Positions 1-11,089 of a stretch of DNA of 64,000 nucleotides are shown one piece after another; position 1 is the first letter of the stretch; each line of letters begins with the position of its first letter. The DNA comes from Thinopyrum elongatum (Eukaryota > Streptophyta > Magnoliopsida > Poales > Poaceae), in NCBI GenBank assembly GCA_011799875.1, contig CM022303.1, forward strand, positions 728,768,340 to 728,832,339. The letters run 5' to 3'. The notes beneath the pieces were generated by a model. It was not told the origin of the DNA and did not search any database. It worked only from the letters and a program-made list of their open reading frames with translations. The translations under genes were made by a program, and so were the position numbers.

Positions 1-585
1 ATCCCTATAGATCTTGATGCTCAATACTTAAGCAGCTTCACCGAGGTCTTTTTATTGAAAAATTCTTATTCAAGTATCCTTTTATGCTATCCAAAAATTC
101 TATATCATTTCCAATCAACAATATGTCATCCACATATAATATCTGAAATGCTACAGAGCTCCCACTCACTTTCTTGTAAATATAGGCTTCTCCAAAAGTC
201 TGTATAAAACCATATGCTTTGATCACACTATCAAAGCGTATGTTCCAACTCCGAGATGCTTGCACCAGTCCATAAATGGATCGCTGGAGCTTGCACACTT
301 TGTTAGCACCTTTAGGATTGACAAAACCTTTTGGTTGCATCATATACAACTATTCTTTAAGAAATCCATTAAGGAATGCAGTTTTGACGTCCGTTTGCCA
401 GATTTCATAAAATGCGGCAATTTCTAACATGATTTGGACAGACTTAAGCATCGCTACGGGTGAGAAAGTCTCATCGTAGTCAATTCCTTGAACTTGTCGA
501 AAACCTTTCGCGACAAGTCGAGCTTTGTAGACAGTAACATTACCATCAGTGTCAGTCTCCTTAAAATCCATTTATTTTCTATGGC
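1..585 (-). pseudogene. Copia reverse transcriptase (Angela-type), partial and broken
   Basis: This is the reverse transcriptase part of the Angela-type pol, which would copy element RNA into DNA in virus-like particles. The first block (350-571) has the conserved YKARLVAKGF segment and the motif A stretch TDVKTAFLNG with its catalytic Asp. The second block (38-349) has RSIYGLVQA and the catalytic YVDD at about 145-156. A TAG codon at about 347-349 separates the blocks in the same frame, and a stop ends the 38-349 block near position 38. The domain is therefore interrupted, and the rest, including RNase H, is beyond the window. Confidence 0.88.
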
Positions 586-2000
586 TTGCCGATCATCGGG
601 CAAGTCAGACAAAGTCCATACTTTGTTCTCATACATGGATCCCATCTCAGATTTCATGGCCTCAAGCCATTTTGCGGAATCTGGGCTCATCATCGCTTCC
701 TCATAGTTCGTAGGTTCCTCATGGTCTAGTAACATGACTTCCAGAACAGGATTACCGTACCACTCTTGTGTGGAACATGCTCTGGTTGACCTACGAGGTT
801 CGGTAGTAACTTGATCTGAAGTTTCATGATCATTATCATTAGCTTCCTCTCTAGTTGGTGTAGGCATCACGGGAACAGATTTCTCTGATGAGCTACTTTC
901 AAAATTGAGAGAAGGTACAATTACCTCATAAAGTTCTACTTTCCTCCCACTCACTTCTTTCGAGAGAAACTCCTTCTCTAGAAAGGATCCATTCTTAGCA
1001 ACAAAGATTTTGCCTTCGGATCTGTGATAGAAGGTGTACCCAACAATTTCTTTTGGGTATCCAGTGAATACACACTTCTCCGATTTGGGATCGAGCTTAT
1101 CAGGCTGAAGCTTTTTCACATAAGCATCGCAACCCCAAACTTTAAGAAACGACAGCTTAGGTTTCTTGCCAAACCACAGTTCATACGCTGTCGTCTCAAC
1201 GGATTTAGATGGTGCCCTGTTTAACGTGAATGCAACTGTCTCTAATGCATAACCCCAAAACGATAGTGGCAAATCGGTAAGAGACATCATAGATCGCACC
1301 ATATCTAATAAAGTACGGTTACGACATTCGGACACACCATTACCCTGTGGTGTTCCAGGTGGCGTGAGTTGTGAAACTATTCCACATTGTTTTTAAATGA
1401 AGGCCAAACTCGTAACTCAAATATTCGCCTCCGCGATCAGATCGTAGAAACTTTATTTTCTTGTTACGATGATTTTCTACTTCACTCTGAAATTCTTTGA
1501 ACTTTTCAAATGTTTCAGACTTATGTTTCATCAAGTAGATATACCCATATCTGCTCAAATCATCTGTGAAGGTCAGAAAATAACGATACCCGCCATGAGC
1601 CTCAACACTCATCGGACCGCATACATCGGTATGTATTATTTCCAATAAGTCATTAGCTCGCTCCATTGTTCCGGAGAACGGAGTCTTAGTCATCTTGCCC
1701 ATGAGGCATGGTTCGCAAGCATCAAATGATTCATAATCAAGTGATTCCAAAAGTCCATCCGAATGGAGTTTCTTCATGCGCTTTACACCAATATGACCTA
1801 AACGGCAGTGCCACAAATATGTTGCATTATCATTATCAACTTTGCATCTTTTGGCATAAATATTATGAATATGTGTGTCACTACGATTGAGATTCAATAA
1901 ACCATTTATATTGAGTGTATGACCATAGAAGGTTTATTCATGTAAACAAAACAACAATTATTCTCTGACTTAAAAGAATAACCGTATCGCAATAAACATG
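586..2000 (-). pseudogene. Copia integrase (Angela-type), frameshifted
   Basis: Two overlapping frames cover the integrase. The upstream frame (1340-1897) has the GAG-pre-integrase zinc-binding HHCC pattern (LWHCRLGH and CEPCLMGK) followed by the catalytic core with HTDVCGP and SDRGGEY. The next frame (454-1335) starts with the segment ECRNRTLLDMVRSM, which holds the final acidic residue region, and continues through YELWFGKKP and VFTGYPKE into the acidic linker before reverse transcriptase. A shift near 1335-1345 breaks the reading frame inside the core domain, so no complete integrase can be made. Confidence 0.87.
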
Positions 2001-2039
2001 ATCCAATCATATTCATGCTCAACGCAAACACCAAATAAC

Positions 2040-3110
2040 ATTTATTTAGGTCCAACACTAATCCCGAAGGTAGAGGGAGTGTGCGATGGTGATCTTATCA
2101 ACCTTGGAATCACTTCCAACACGCATCGTCACCTCGTCATTAACTAGTCTTTGTTCATTTTGCAACTCCTGTTTTGAGTTACTAATGTTAGCAACTGAAC
2201 CGGTATCAAATACCCAGGTGCTACTATGAACACTAGTAAAATACACATCAATAACATGTATATCAAATATACCTTTGTTCACTTTTCCATCCGCCAAGTA
2301 TTTGGGGAAATTCCGCTTCCAGTGACCATTTCCTTTGCAGTAGAAGCACTCAGTTTCAGGCTTAGGTCCATCTTTGGGCTTCTTCACGGGAGTGACAACC
2401 TGTTTGCCATTCTTGTTGAAGTTCCCTTTCTTTCCCTCGCCCTTTTTCTTGAAACTAGTGGTCTTGACAACCATCAACACTTGATGCTATTTCTTTATTT
2501 CTACCTTCGCCGATTTCAGCATCGCGAAGAGCTTGGGAATCGTTTTCGTCATCCCTTGCATATTATAGTTCATCACGAAGTTCTAGTAACTTGGTGATAG
2601 TGACTAGAGAACTCTGTCAATCACTATTTTATCTGGAAGATTAACTCCCACTTGATTCAAGCGATTATAGTACCCAGACATTCTGAGCATATGCTCAATG
2701 GTTGAGCTATTCTCCTCTATCTTCTAGGCAAAGTATTTGTCAGAGGTCTCATACCTCTCGACACGAGCATGAGTCTGAAATACCGATTTCAGCTTTGGGA
2801 ACATCTCATATGCTCCGTGTCATTTAAAACATTTTTGAAGTCCCGGTTCTAAGCCGTAAATCATGGCGCACTAAACTATCAAGTAGTCATCATATCGAGC
2901 TTGCTAAATGTTCATAACGTTTGCATCTGCTCCTGCAATAGGTCTGTCACCTAGCGGTGCATCAAGGACATAATTCTTCTGTGCAACAATGAGGATAATC
3001 CTCAGATCACGGAACCAGTCCGCATCATTGCTACTATCATCTTTCAACTTAGTTTTCTCTAGGAACATATCAAAAATAAAACAGGGGAGCTATACGCGAG
3101 CTATTGATCT
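2040..3110 (-). pseudogene. Copia gag C-terminus and protease (Angela-type), degraded
   Basis: The readable block at 2058-2480 has a lysine-rich tail and a CCHC-like nucleocapsid knuckle. The knuckle starts CFYCKGNGHWKRN, and the expected last Cys is replaced by Phe. The aspartic protease motif WVFDTGS follows. Farther right (2480-3110) the gag sequence is still recognisable by composition, but it is broken by many stops and I cannot define its start. The knuckle substitution and the lost gag frame mean this copy could not supply its own capsid protein. Confidence 0.75.
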
Positions 3111-4315
3111 ACAACATAATTTGCAAATACTACCAGGACTAAGTTCATGATAAATTAAAGTTCAATTAATCATATTACTTAAGAACTCCCACATAGATAG
3201 ACATCCCTCTAGTCATCTAAATGATCACGTGATCCATATCAACTAAACCATGTCCGATCATCACGTGAGATGGAGTAGTTTTCAATGGTGAACATCTCTA
3301 TGTTGATCATATCTACTATATGATTCATGTTCGACCTTTCGGTCTCAGTGTTCCGAGGCCATATCTGCATATGCTAGGCTTGTCAAGTTTAACACGAGTA
3401 TTCCGCACGTGCAAAACTGTCTTGCACCCGTTGTATTTGAACATAGAGCCTATCACACCCGATCATCACGTGGTGTCTCATCACGAAGAACTTTCGCAAT
3501 GGTGCATACTCAGGGAGAACACTTATACCTTGAAATTTAGTGAGGGATCATCTTATAATGCTACCGCCGTACTAAGCAAAATAAGATGCACAAAAGATAA
3601 ACATCACATGCAATCAAAATATGTGACATGATATGGCCATCATCATCTTGTGCCTTTGATCTCCATCTCCAGAGCACCGTCATGATCTCCATCGTCACCG
3701 GCTTGACACCTTGATCTCCATCATAGCGTCGTTGTCGTCTCGCCAACTATTGCTTCTACAACTATCGCTAACGCATAGTGATAAAGTAAAGCAATTACAT
3801 GGCGATTGAATTTCATACAATAAAGAGACAACCATAAGGCTCCTGCCAGTTGCCGATAACTTTTACAAAACATGATCATCTCATACAATAACGTATATCA
3901 CATCATGTCTTGACCATATCACATCACAACATGCCCTGCAAAAACAAGTTAGACGTCATCTACTTTGTTGTTGCAAGTTTTACATGGCTGCTACGGGCTT
4001 GTAGCAAGAACCGTTCTTACCTACGCATCAAAACCACCATGATTTTTCGTCAAGTGTGCTGTTTTAACCTTCAACAAGGACCGGTCGTAGTCAAACTCGA
4101 TTCAACTAAAGTTGGAGAAATAGACACCCACCAGCCACCTGTGTGCAAAGCACGTCGGTAGAACCAGTCTCATGAACGCGGTCATGTAATGTCGGTCCGG
4201 GCCACTTCATCCAACAATACCGTCGAATCAAAGTAAGACGTTTGTGGTAAGCAGTATGACTATTATAGCCCACAACTCTTTGTGTTCTACTCGTGCATAT
4301 CATCTACGCATAAAC
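3111..4315 (-). other. Untranslated leader of the Angela-type element
   Basis: This 1.2 kb lies between the primer-binding site and gag. It shows no long reading frame that resembles a known protein. Short ORFs on both strands here lack domain motifs. A long leader is typical of BARE/Angela elements. It contains repeated TGATCACGTGAT-like words near 3220-3270 and 3460-3475. Confidence 0.6.
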
Positions 4316-4330
4316 CTGGCTCTGATACCA
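4316..4330 (-). promoter_or_regulatory. Primer-binding site (initiator tRNA-Met type)
   Basis: On the minus strand the bases read TGGTATCAGAGCCAG directly after the LTR end. This matches the usual Copia primer site complementary to the 3' end of initiator tRNA-Met. It fixes the element's direction and the inner LTR edge. Confidence 0.9.
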
Positions 4331-4331
4331 C

Positions 4332-5902
4332 TGTTGGGGAACGTGCAATTTCAAAAAATTTCTTACGCTCACGCAAGATCTATCTAGGAGATGCATAGCA
4401 ACGAGAGGGGGAGAGTGTGTCCACGTACCCTCGTAGACCGAAAGCGGAAGCGTTAGCTTAACGCGGTTGATGTAGTCGAACGTCTTCGCGATCCAACCGA
4501 TCAAGCACCGAACGTACGGCACCTCCGAGTTCAGCACACGTTCAGCTCGATGACGTCCCTCGAACTCTTGATCCAGCAGAAGGTAGAGGGAGAGTTCTGT
4601 CAGCACGACGGCGTGGCAACGGTGTTGGTGATGTGATCCGCGTAGGGCTTCGCCTAAGCACTACGACGCTATGACCGGAGGAGTAAACTGTGGAGGGGGG
4701 CACTGCATACGGCTAAGAAAATATCTGATGTGTTCTAGGGTGCCCCCTTGCCCCCGTATATAAAGGAGGGGAGGAGGAGGCCGACCACCAAAGGGGGCAC
4801 GCCATGGGGGGTGTCCTACTAGTACTCCACTCCTAGTAGGATTCGCCCCCCCCCACTTTTCCTTTCTCCGGAGGTGGAAAGAGGAAAGGAGAGGGAGAGG
4901 GAGAAGGAAAGGGGGGCGCCACCGCCTTCCCTAGTCCAATTCGGCCTCCTCCCTTGTGGGGGGCGCACCAGCCCTTGTGGGCTGCTTAGCCTCCCTCCTA
5001 TGGCCCATATGGCCCATATCTTCCACCGGGGGGTTCCGGTAACCCCTCCGGTACTCCGGTATGTACCCGATACACTTCAGAACCCTTCTGGTGTCCGAAT
5101 ACTACCTTCCAATATAACAATCTTTACCAACATCGGAACCTGGATGCTCATATTGGTTCCCACATATTCTCGTAGATCTTTATCGGTCGTACCGTAATGA
5201 CAACATACGTTATTCCCTTTGTCATCGGTATGTTACTTGCCCGAGATTCGATCATTGGTATCTTCATACCTAGTTCAATCTCGTTACCGGCAAGTCTCTT
5301 TACTCATTCCGTAATGCATCATCCCGTAACTAACTCATTAGTCACATTGCTTGCAAGGCTTATAGTGATGTGCATTACCAAGAGCGCCCGGAGATACCTC
5401 TCCGATACTCGGAGTGACAAATCCTAATCTCGATCTATGCCAACCCAACAAACACCTTCGGAGACACCTGTAGAGCATCTTTATAATCACCCAGTTATGT
5501 TGTGATGTTTGATAGCACACAAGGTGTTCCTACGGTATTCGGGAGTTGCATAATCTCATAGTTAAAGGAATATGTATATGTCATGAAGAAAGCAATAGCA
5601 ATAAAACTTAACGATCATAATGCTAAGCTAACGGATGGGTCTTGTCCATCACATCATTCTCCTAATGATGTGATCCCGTTTATGAAATGACAACACATGT
5701 CTATGGTTAGGAAACTTAACCATCTTTGATTAACGAGCTAGTCTAGTAGAGGCTTACTAGGGACTCGGTGTTTTGTCTATGTATTCACACATGTATCAAG
5801 TTTCCAGTTAATACAATTCTAGCATGAATAATAAACATTTATCATGATATAAGGAAATATAAATAACAACTTTATTATTGCCTCTAGGGCATATTTCCTT
5901 CC
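4332..5902 (-). repeat. 5' LTR of the Angela-type Copia element
   Basis: The inner end reads TGTTGGGGAACG on the plus strand, which is the complement of an LTR ending CCCCAACA, and it lies next to the PBS. The outer end at 5902 carries the conserved ATATGCCCTAGAGGCAATAATAA block on the minus strand. The first bases read GGAAGG instead of a clean TG, so the outer terminus has mutated. A minus-strand TTTATATA near 4756-4765 is a plausible TATA box. Length is about 1571 bp. Confidence 0.85.
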
Positions 5903-6836
5903 CATGAAGCATATGACTAGCACATTTAAGTCTAACCCACTTCCTATGCATAGGGATTTTGTGAGCAAACAACTTATGGGAACAAGAATCAACTAGCATA
6001 GGAAGGCAAAACAAGTGCAACTTCAAAACTTTCAACATAAAGAGAGGAAACTTGATATTATTGCAATATGTAAAAGCATATGTTCCCCTCTCATAATAAT
6101 TTTCAGTAGCATCATGAATGAATTCAACAATATAACTATCACATAAAGCATTATTTTCAAGATCCACAAGCATAGAAAATTTATTACTCTCCACATAAGC
6201 AAATTTATTCTCATCAATAGTAGTGGGAGCAAACTCAACAAAATAACTATCATGGGATTCTTGATTGGCATAATCAAATTGAACATTAAAATTATGATGC
6301 CAAGTTTCATGGTTATCATTATTCTTTATAGCACACATGTCATCATCATAATCGTCATAGATAGCAACTTTGTTGTCATAATCAATTGAAACCTCTTCCA
6401 AAATAGTGGATTCATCATTAAATAAAGTCATGAACTCTCCAAATCCACTTTCATAATTATCACAATAAGATTCAACACCCTCCAAAATAGTGGGATCATC
6501 ATTACATAAAGTCGACACTCTTCCAAACCCACTTTCATCATTATAATCATCATAAATAGGAGGCATGCAATCATTATAACAAATTTGCACATCAAATCCC
6601 GGGGGACTAAAAATATCATCTTCATCAAACATAGCATCCCCAAGCTTATGGCTTTGCATATCATTAGCTTCATGGATATTCAAAGAATTCATACTAACAA
6701 CATTGCAATCATGCTCATCATTTATGCCAAACATTTTATTGAATTCTTCTTCTATCAATTGAGCATAATTTTCCTTTCCATTATTTTCACGAAAGACATT
6801 ATAAAGATGAACAATATGATGCAACCTCAATTCCAT
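5903..6836 (-). pseudogene. Gypsy internal ORF, N-terminal part, cut by a Copia insertion
   Basis: The frame opens at 6836 (MELRLHHIVHLYNVF), shortly downstream of the LTR and PBS. It stays open for about 310 codons and then continues by chance into the Copia LTR to 5808. The product is highly acidic and rich in Asp, Asn, Tyr and Glu, with loose repeats of the form DDYNDES and ESGFGEF. I recognise it as the first ORF found in many Triticeae Gypsy elements, but it has no clear capsid, protease or polymerase motif in this stretch. The true C-terminus was removed by the insertion. The last about 30 residues encoded beyond 5903 belong to the LTR, not to the protein. Confidence 0.75.
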
Positions 6837-6939
6837 TTTTTTGTAGTTTTCTTTTACAAACCAAACTAGTGATAAAACAAGAAACTAAAAGATTCAATTG
6901 CAAGATCCAAAGATATACCTTCATCCACTCACCTCCCTG

Positions 6940-6961
6940 GCTACGGCGCCAGGAAAGAGCT
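6940..6961 (-). promoter_or_regulatory. Primer-binding site region of the Gypsy element
   Basis: On the minus strand the LTR end AGACATCA is followed by AAGCTCTTTCCTGGCGCCG. The TGGCGCC core is the usual Gypsy primer site in grasses. It lies a few bases from the LTR, as is common in this group. Confidence 0.75.
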
Positions 6962-8522
6962 TGATGTCTACTACGCAACTTTATTCTTGTAGACACGTGT
7001 TGGGCCTCCAAGCGGAGAGTTTTGTAGGACAGTAGCAATTTTCCCTCAAGTGGATGACCTAAGGTTTATCAATCCGTGGGGGGCATAGGATGAAGATAGT
7101 CTCTCGCAAACAACCCTGCAACCAAATAATAAAAAGTCTCTTGTGTCCCCAACACACCTAATACAATGGTAATTTGTATAGGTGCACTAGTTCGGTGAAG
7201 AGATGGTGATAAAAGTGTAATATGGATGGTAGAAATATATTTTTGTAATAGGAACAATAAAAAACAGCAAGGTAGCAATTGATAAAACGGAGCACAAACG
7301 GTATTGCAATGCTTGAAAATGAGGCCTAGGGTCCGTACTTTCGCTAGTGCAATCTCTCAACAATGCTAATATAATTGGATCATATAACGATCCCTCAACG
7401 TGCGATGAAGAATCACACCAAAGTTCCAATCCAGCGGAGAACATAAGAATAAATTGTTTGTAGGGTATGAAACCACCTCAAAGCTATTCTTTCCGATCGA
7501 TCTATCCAAGAGTTCATACTACAATAACACCAAAGCAAATTCAGATTCATAATGCTCAATCCAACAAAAAGAACCTCAAAGAGTGCCCCAAGATTTCTTC
7601 CGGAGAAACAAACACAAGAACATGCATCAACCCCTATGCATAGATTACCCCAATGTCACCTCGGGAATCCGTGAGTTGAGTGCCAAAACATATATCAAGT
7701 GAATCAATATCATACCCCATTGTCACCACGGGTATTCATAGCAAGACATACACAAAGTGTTCTTAAATCCATAAAAGTATTCAATCTGATAAAACGAAAT
7801 CTCAAAGGGAAAACTCAATTCATCACAACAAGATAGAGAGGGGAAAACACCATATGATCCGACTATATTAACAAAGCCCGCGATACATCAAGATCGTCAC
7901 ATCTCAAGAACACAAGAGAGAGAGATTAAACACATAGCTACTGGTACAAACCCTCAGCCCCGAGGGTGGACTACTCCCTCCTCATCATGGTGGCCGTCGG
8001 GATGATGAAGATGGCCACCATGATGAGGAGGGAGTAGATGATTCCCCCCTCTGGCAGGGTGGCAGAATGGGGTCTAAATTGGTTTCTCGTGGCTACAGAG
8101 GCTTGCGGCAGCGGAACTTCTGATCTAGGGTCTCCGCAAGAGTTTTTGGAATATTTGGCAATTTATAGGGCGGGAGGCCACCAAGGTGGGCGCAACCCAC
8201 CGGGGCACGCCTAGGGGCCCAAGCGCGCACTGGTGGGTTGTGCCGCCCTCGGGCCCCCCCCAGGTGCTGCTCTGGACCATTGGATGTCTTCTGGTCCATA
8301 AAAAATCCACAAAAAGTTTCGCTGTGTTTGGACTCTGTTTGGTATTGATTTTCTGCGACGTAAAAAACAAGCAAAAAACAGCAACTGGCACTGGGCACTA
8401 TGTCAATAAGTTAGTCCAGAAAAATGATATAAAGTTGCTATAAAATGATTGTAAAACATCTAATAATGATAATATAGTAGCATGAATACTTCATAAATTA
8501 TAGATACGTTGGAGACGTATCA
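6962..8522 (-). repeat. 5' LTR of the Gypsy element
   Basis: The LTR is 1561 bp with TG...CA ends on the minus strand (TGATACGTCTCC to AGACATCA). The flank at 8523-8527 (GCATC) would be the target-site copy; the partner is outside the window. It lies next to CACTA-derived repeats, so this element inserted into or beside the CACTA element. Confidence 0.88.
7971..8037. repeat. Perfect 25-bp inverted repeat in the Gypsy LTR
   Basis: The arm at 7971-7995 starts CTACTCCCTCCTCATCATGG. Its exact reverse complement is at 8013-8037, with a 17-bp spacer. It could fold into a strong stem in DNA or LTR RNA. Confidence 0.95.
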
Positions 8523-8634
8523 GCATCCTATTAAACGATGAAGATTATCCATGGTTACCGCACAATAAGCAAGGGACACACACGAAGAAAAAGTGAAGAC
8601 TTTCTCTCTAGTGAATAAAAAGTGAAGATAGATG

Positions 8635-9520
8635 AAATCCCTTTTGTAATAGATGAGTTTTTGTCCAAAACCCTGATACTTCGAAAGAGATTGTCCAGTT
8701 TGTACACGAAGTGCATCCAGTTTTTCCTGTAACCCTCTAAACTTTTTAGCACATGCTATGTGGGTGAAATTATGTAACCATGCCAAGTTTCAACCTTTCC
8801 AGAGTTCATTTTTAGTGCTTATCAATTTCAGGGTCATTTTGCTAGAAAAAATCATTAAATGCATGAAAAATAGCAAATGAAGTCAGAAAAGGGTTGAAAA
8901 TTGATGACGTGCCTTTGAATGGTGCATATTGAATGCACAAAAAGTCTGGAGTTAAAATATGTTAAAAATGAAATCCCTTTTGTAATAGATGAGTTTTCGT
9001 CCGAAACCCTGATACTTCGAAAGAGATTGTCCAGTTTGTACATGAAGTGCATCCAGTTTTTCCCGTAACCCTCTAAAATTTTTAGCACATGCTATGTGGG
9101 CGAAATTATGATACCATGCCAAGTTTCAACCTTTTCAGAGTTCATTTGTAGTGCTTTTCAATTTCAGGGTCATTTAGCTCAAAATAAATCATTAAATGCA
9201 TGAAAAATAGCAAATGAAATCAGAAAAGGGTTGAAAATTGATGATGTGCCTTTAAATGGTGCATATTGAACGCACAAAAAGTCTGGAGTTAAAATATGTT
9301 AAAAAATGAAATCCCTTTTGTAATAGATGAGTTTTCGTTCGAAACCCTGATACTTCGAAAGACATTGTGCAGTTTGTACACGAAGTGCTTCCAGTTTTTC
9401 CTGTAACCCTCTAAACTTTTTAGCACATGCTATGTGGGTGAAATTATGATACCATGCCAAGTTTCAACCTTTTCAGAGTTCATTTGTAGTGGTTTTCAAT
9501 TTCAGGGTCATTTAGCTCAA
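8635..9520 (-). repeat. Tandem array of a 337-bp CACTA repeat, three copies
   Basis: The block starting AAATCCCTTTTGTAATAGA recurs at 8635, 8971 and 9309, a spacing of 336-338 bp. Copies share the segments TTTCAACCTTTTCAGAGTTC and GATACTTCGAAAGAGATTG with a few percent differences; the last copy is partial. The same unit occurs twice, in the opposite orientation, at 60410-61010. Confidence 0.95.
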
Positions 9521-10189
9521 AGAATTAACTAATAGCAAAAAGAATGAACTAAAAAGCTTTTATAAAATTCTAATAGCAAAAAGAATGAACTAAAAAGAAT
9601 CAATTAAAATAGTTTGTTACGATCAACTAAAAAAAACTATAATATTCTTCAATAGCAAAAAGAATCAACTAAAAAGAATCAAAATAATATTAACTAAAAT
9701 TATCAAAGTATTTTTTTTAAAAAACATTAATAGCAAAAAGAATTTTCATCAAGTATTTTTTGTTACAAAATTTAATAGGAAACTAAAAAGATTTTATAAA
9801 ACTCTAATAGCAAAAGGAATCAACTAAAAAGATTCAATAAAAAAAGAAAACTTATGCAACTAAAATTATATAAAATTTATGCAACTAAAATTATATAATT
9901 AAAAATAACATATGCAAAAAATAACATTAAAATTTTAAAAACATAACATATGCAAAAAAAATTACAAAATGCCCGCCTACTAAGCCACAACGGCCTGCAT
10001 ACTATTAGATATCCTACATATGGGCTAGGATGCAGGCCCGCAGTGCAAGCAGGCCCAACAGGGCGAGAGATAGGCATGTACTGCTTCCATGAGAGAGGAG
10101 CTCGAGAGGGTAGCCGTGGCAGTGCTTATAAACCACTCCAATCTCCTCTCAACTAGCGAGGTGGGACTAAACTTTTGGGTGTGGCAGCA
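9521..10189. repeat. AT-rich CACTA tract and short GC-rich joint
   Basis: From 9521 to about 9965 the DNA is A-rich. It is built from variants of AATAGCAAAAAGAATCAACTAAAAAG. The complementary motif fills 60220-60400 in the other CACTA element. From 9966 to 10189 it is a GC-richer, repeat-like stretch with no convincing gene. Confidence 0.8.
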
Positions 10190-10360
10190 CAGACCTTTAG
10201 TCCCGGTTGGTGGGTCGGACCGGGACTAAAGGACAGACTAAAGGTCTGTGCTTCCCGCCCTTTGGGCTGCTGAAATTGACCTTTAGTCCCGTTTGGTGGC
10301 TCGGACCGGGACTAAAGGGCGGCCTTTAGTCCCGGCGCGAGCCACCAACCAGGACTAAAG
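10190..10360. repeat. CACTA subterminal inverted repeats
   Basis: Three pairs of CCTTTAGTCCCGG and CCGGGACTAAAGG words face each other around GGTTGGTGGGTCGGA-like loops. Such repeats are transposase-binding candidates at CACTA ends. Confidence 0.85.
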
Positions 10361-11089
10361 GCTAGTGTATATAAGCGGCACTTAGCAGTTTTCTCCAAAT
10401 CTCTCCCATTCTCTCCCCCGACACCGAACGCACGACGCCGCCAGGCTGCTCCGCCGTCTCCTCATCGCCGTCCCTGCCCTGACGCCGTCCCTCGCCCTCG
10501 ACGCCGGCCGCCGCTCCCTGCCCCGACGCCACCAGGCCCTGCCCCGACGCCCGCGGCCGCTCCCTGCCCCGACGCCAAAGCCCCCAGTTAGCTCCCCCCT
10601 TACCCTGCGCCGCCGCCGCCCCTCTCTGCTAGCCGCCGACGCCCCTGCTCTGCTTAGCCGCCGCCGCCGCTCCTGCTCTGCCACCCCTACTATGAACATT
10701 TTGTTCATAGAATTTTTTTGTTCATAGAATTTTTTTTGTCCATGTATGTATGTATGGATGGATGGATGGATGAATGGATGGATGTATATAGAAAATGTTC
10801 ATATGATGAATTTTTTTTGTTCATAGAATTTTTTTGTCCATGTATGTATGTATGTATGGATGGATGGATGTATATAGAAAATGTTCATATGATGAATATT
10901 ATCAAGTTTTACCATAGACTTGGTTAAAATTTACTATGTTAAAATGTTCATATGATGAATATTGTTTTTCTATAGACATGTTTAAAATTTACTCAGTTTT
11001 ACTTTGCCTAAATCGGGGAGAGGCAACTTTACTAAATGGGCATGATGATAATGAAATTTACTAAAGTTAATTATGGAGAGAGGGAGTAA
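10361..11089 (+). other. CACTA gene leader with GC-rich block and minisatellite
   Basis: A TATATAAGC word at about 10370 lies ahead of a C-rich, GCCGCC-rich block (10390-10690) that looks like a transcript leader. It has no believable ORF. Next comes a tandem duplication of roughly 125 bp (10695-10925) built on TTCATAGAATTTTTTTGT, TGGATGGATGGATG and GAAAATGTTCATATGATGAA. The remainder to 11089 is AT-rich without features. Confidence 0.55.

Larger units (their letters stand above)
1..5902 (-). mobile_element. Angela/BARE-type Copia LTR retrotransposon, 5' part
   Basis: The element reads right to left: 5' LTR (4332-5902), primer-binding site, untranslated leader, gag remnant, protease, integrase and reverse transcriptase, running off the left window edge. 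The domain order PR-INT-RT defines Copia. The LTR start (ATATGCCCTAGAGGCAATAATAA on the minus strand, partly degraded) and the pol sequence are those I know from the Triticeae Angela/WIS/BARE group. Several in-frame stops and frameshifts make this copy non-autonomous. It sits inside the Gypsy element to its right, because the Gypsy ORF is cut exactly at the LTR edge. The 3' LTR and the second target-site copy lie outside the window. Confidence 0.9.
5903..8522 (-). mobile_element. Gypsy LTR retrotransposon, 5' LTR and start of internal region
   Basis: The element reads right to left. It has a complete 5' LTR (6962-8522), a primer-binding site, and about 1.06 kb of internal sequence with an ORF start. 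The Angela-type insertion at 5902/5903 then cuts it. The LTR starts TGATACGTCTCC and ends AGACATCA. This LTR type belongs to the abundant Triticeae Gypsy families (Sabrina, WHAM, Fatima and relatives); I cannot choose among them without a library. The remainder, if present, is left of the window. Confidence 0.85.

Noticed and set aside
4316..4330. Possible tRNA-Met gene pieces at the primer sites (also 16726, 30333)
   Set aside because: Only 12-17 bases match a tRNA 3' end; no cloverleaf or internal A/B boxes. They are primer-binding sites.
6032..6673. Met/Ile/Leu-rich minus-strand frames resembling membrane proteins
   Set aside because: They are alternate-frame shadows of the Asp/Asn-rich Gypsy ORF; the apparent hydrophobicity comes from shifted GAT/AAT codons.
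10382..10708. Arg-rich minus-strand frame
   Set aside because: It is a translation of GCCGCC-type low-complexity leader DNA, on the strand opposite the CACTA gene.
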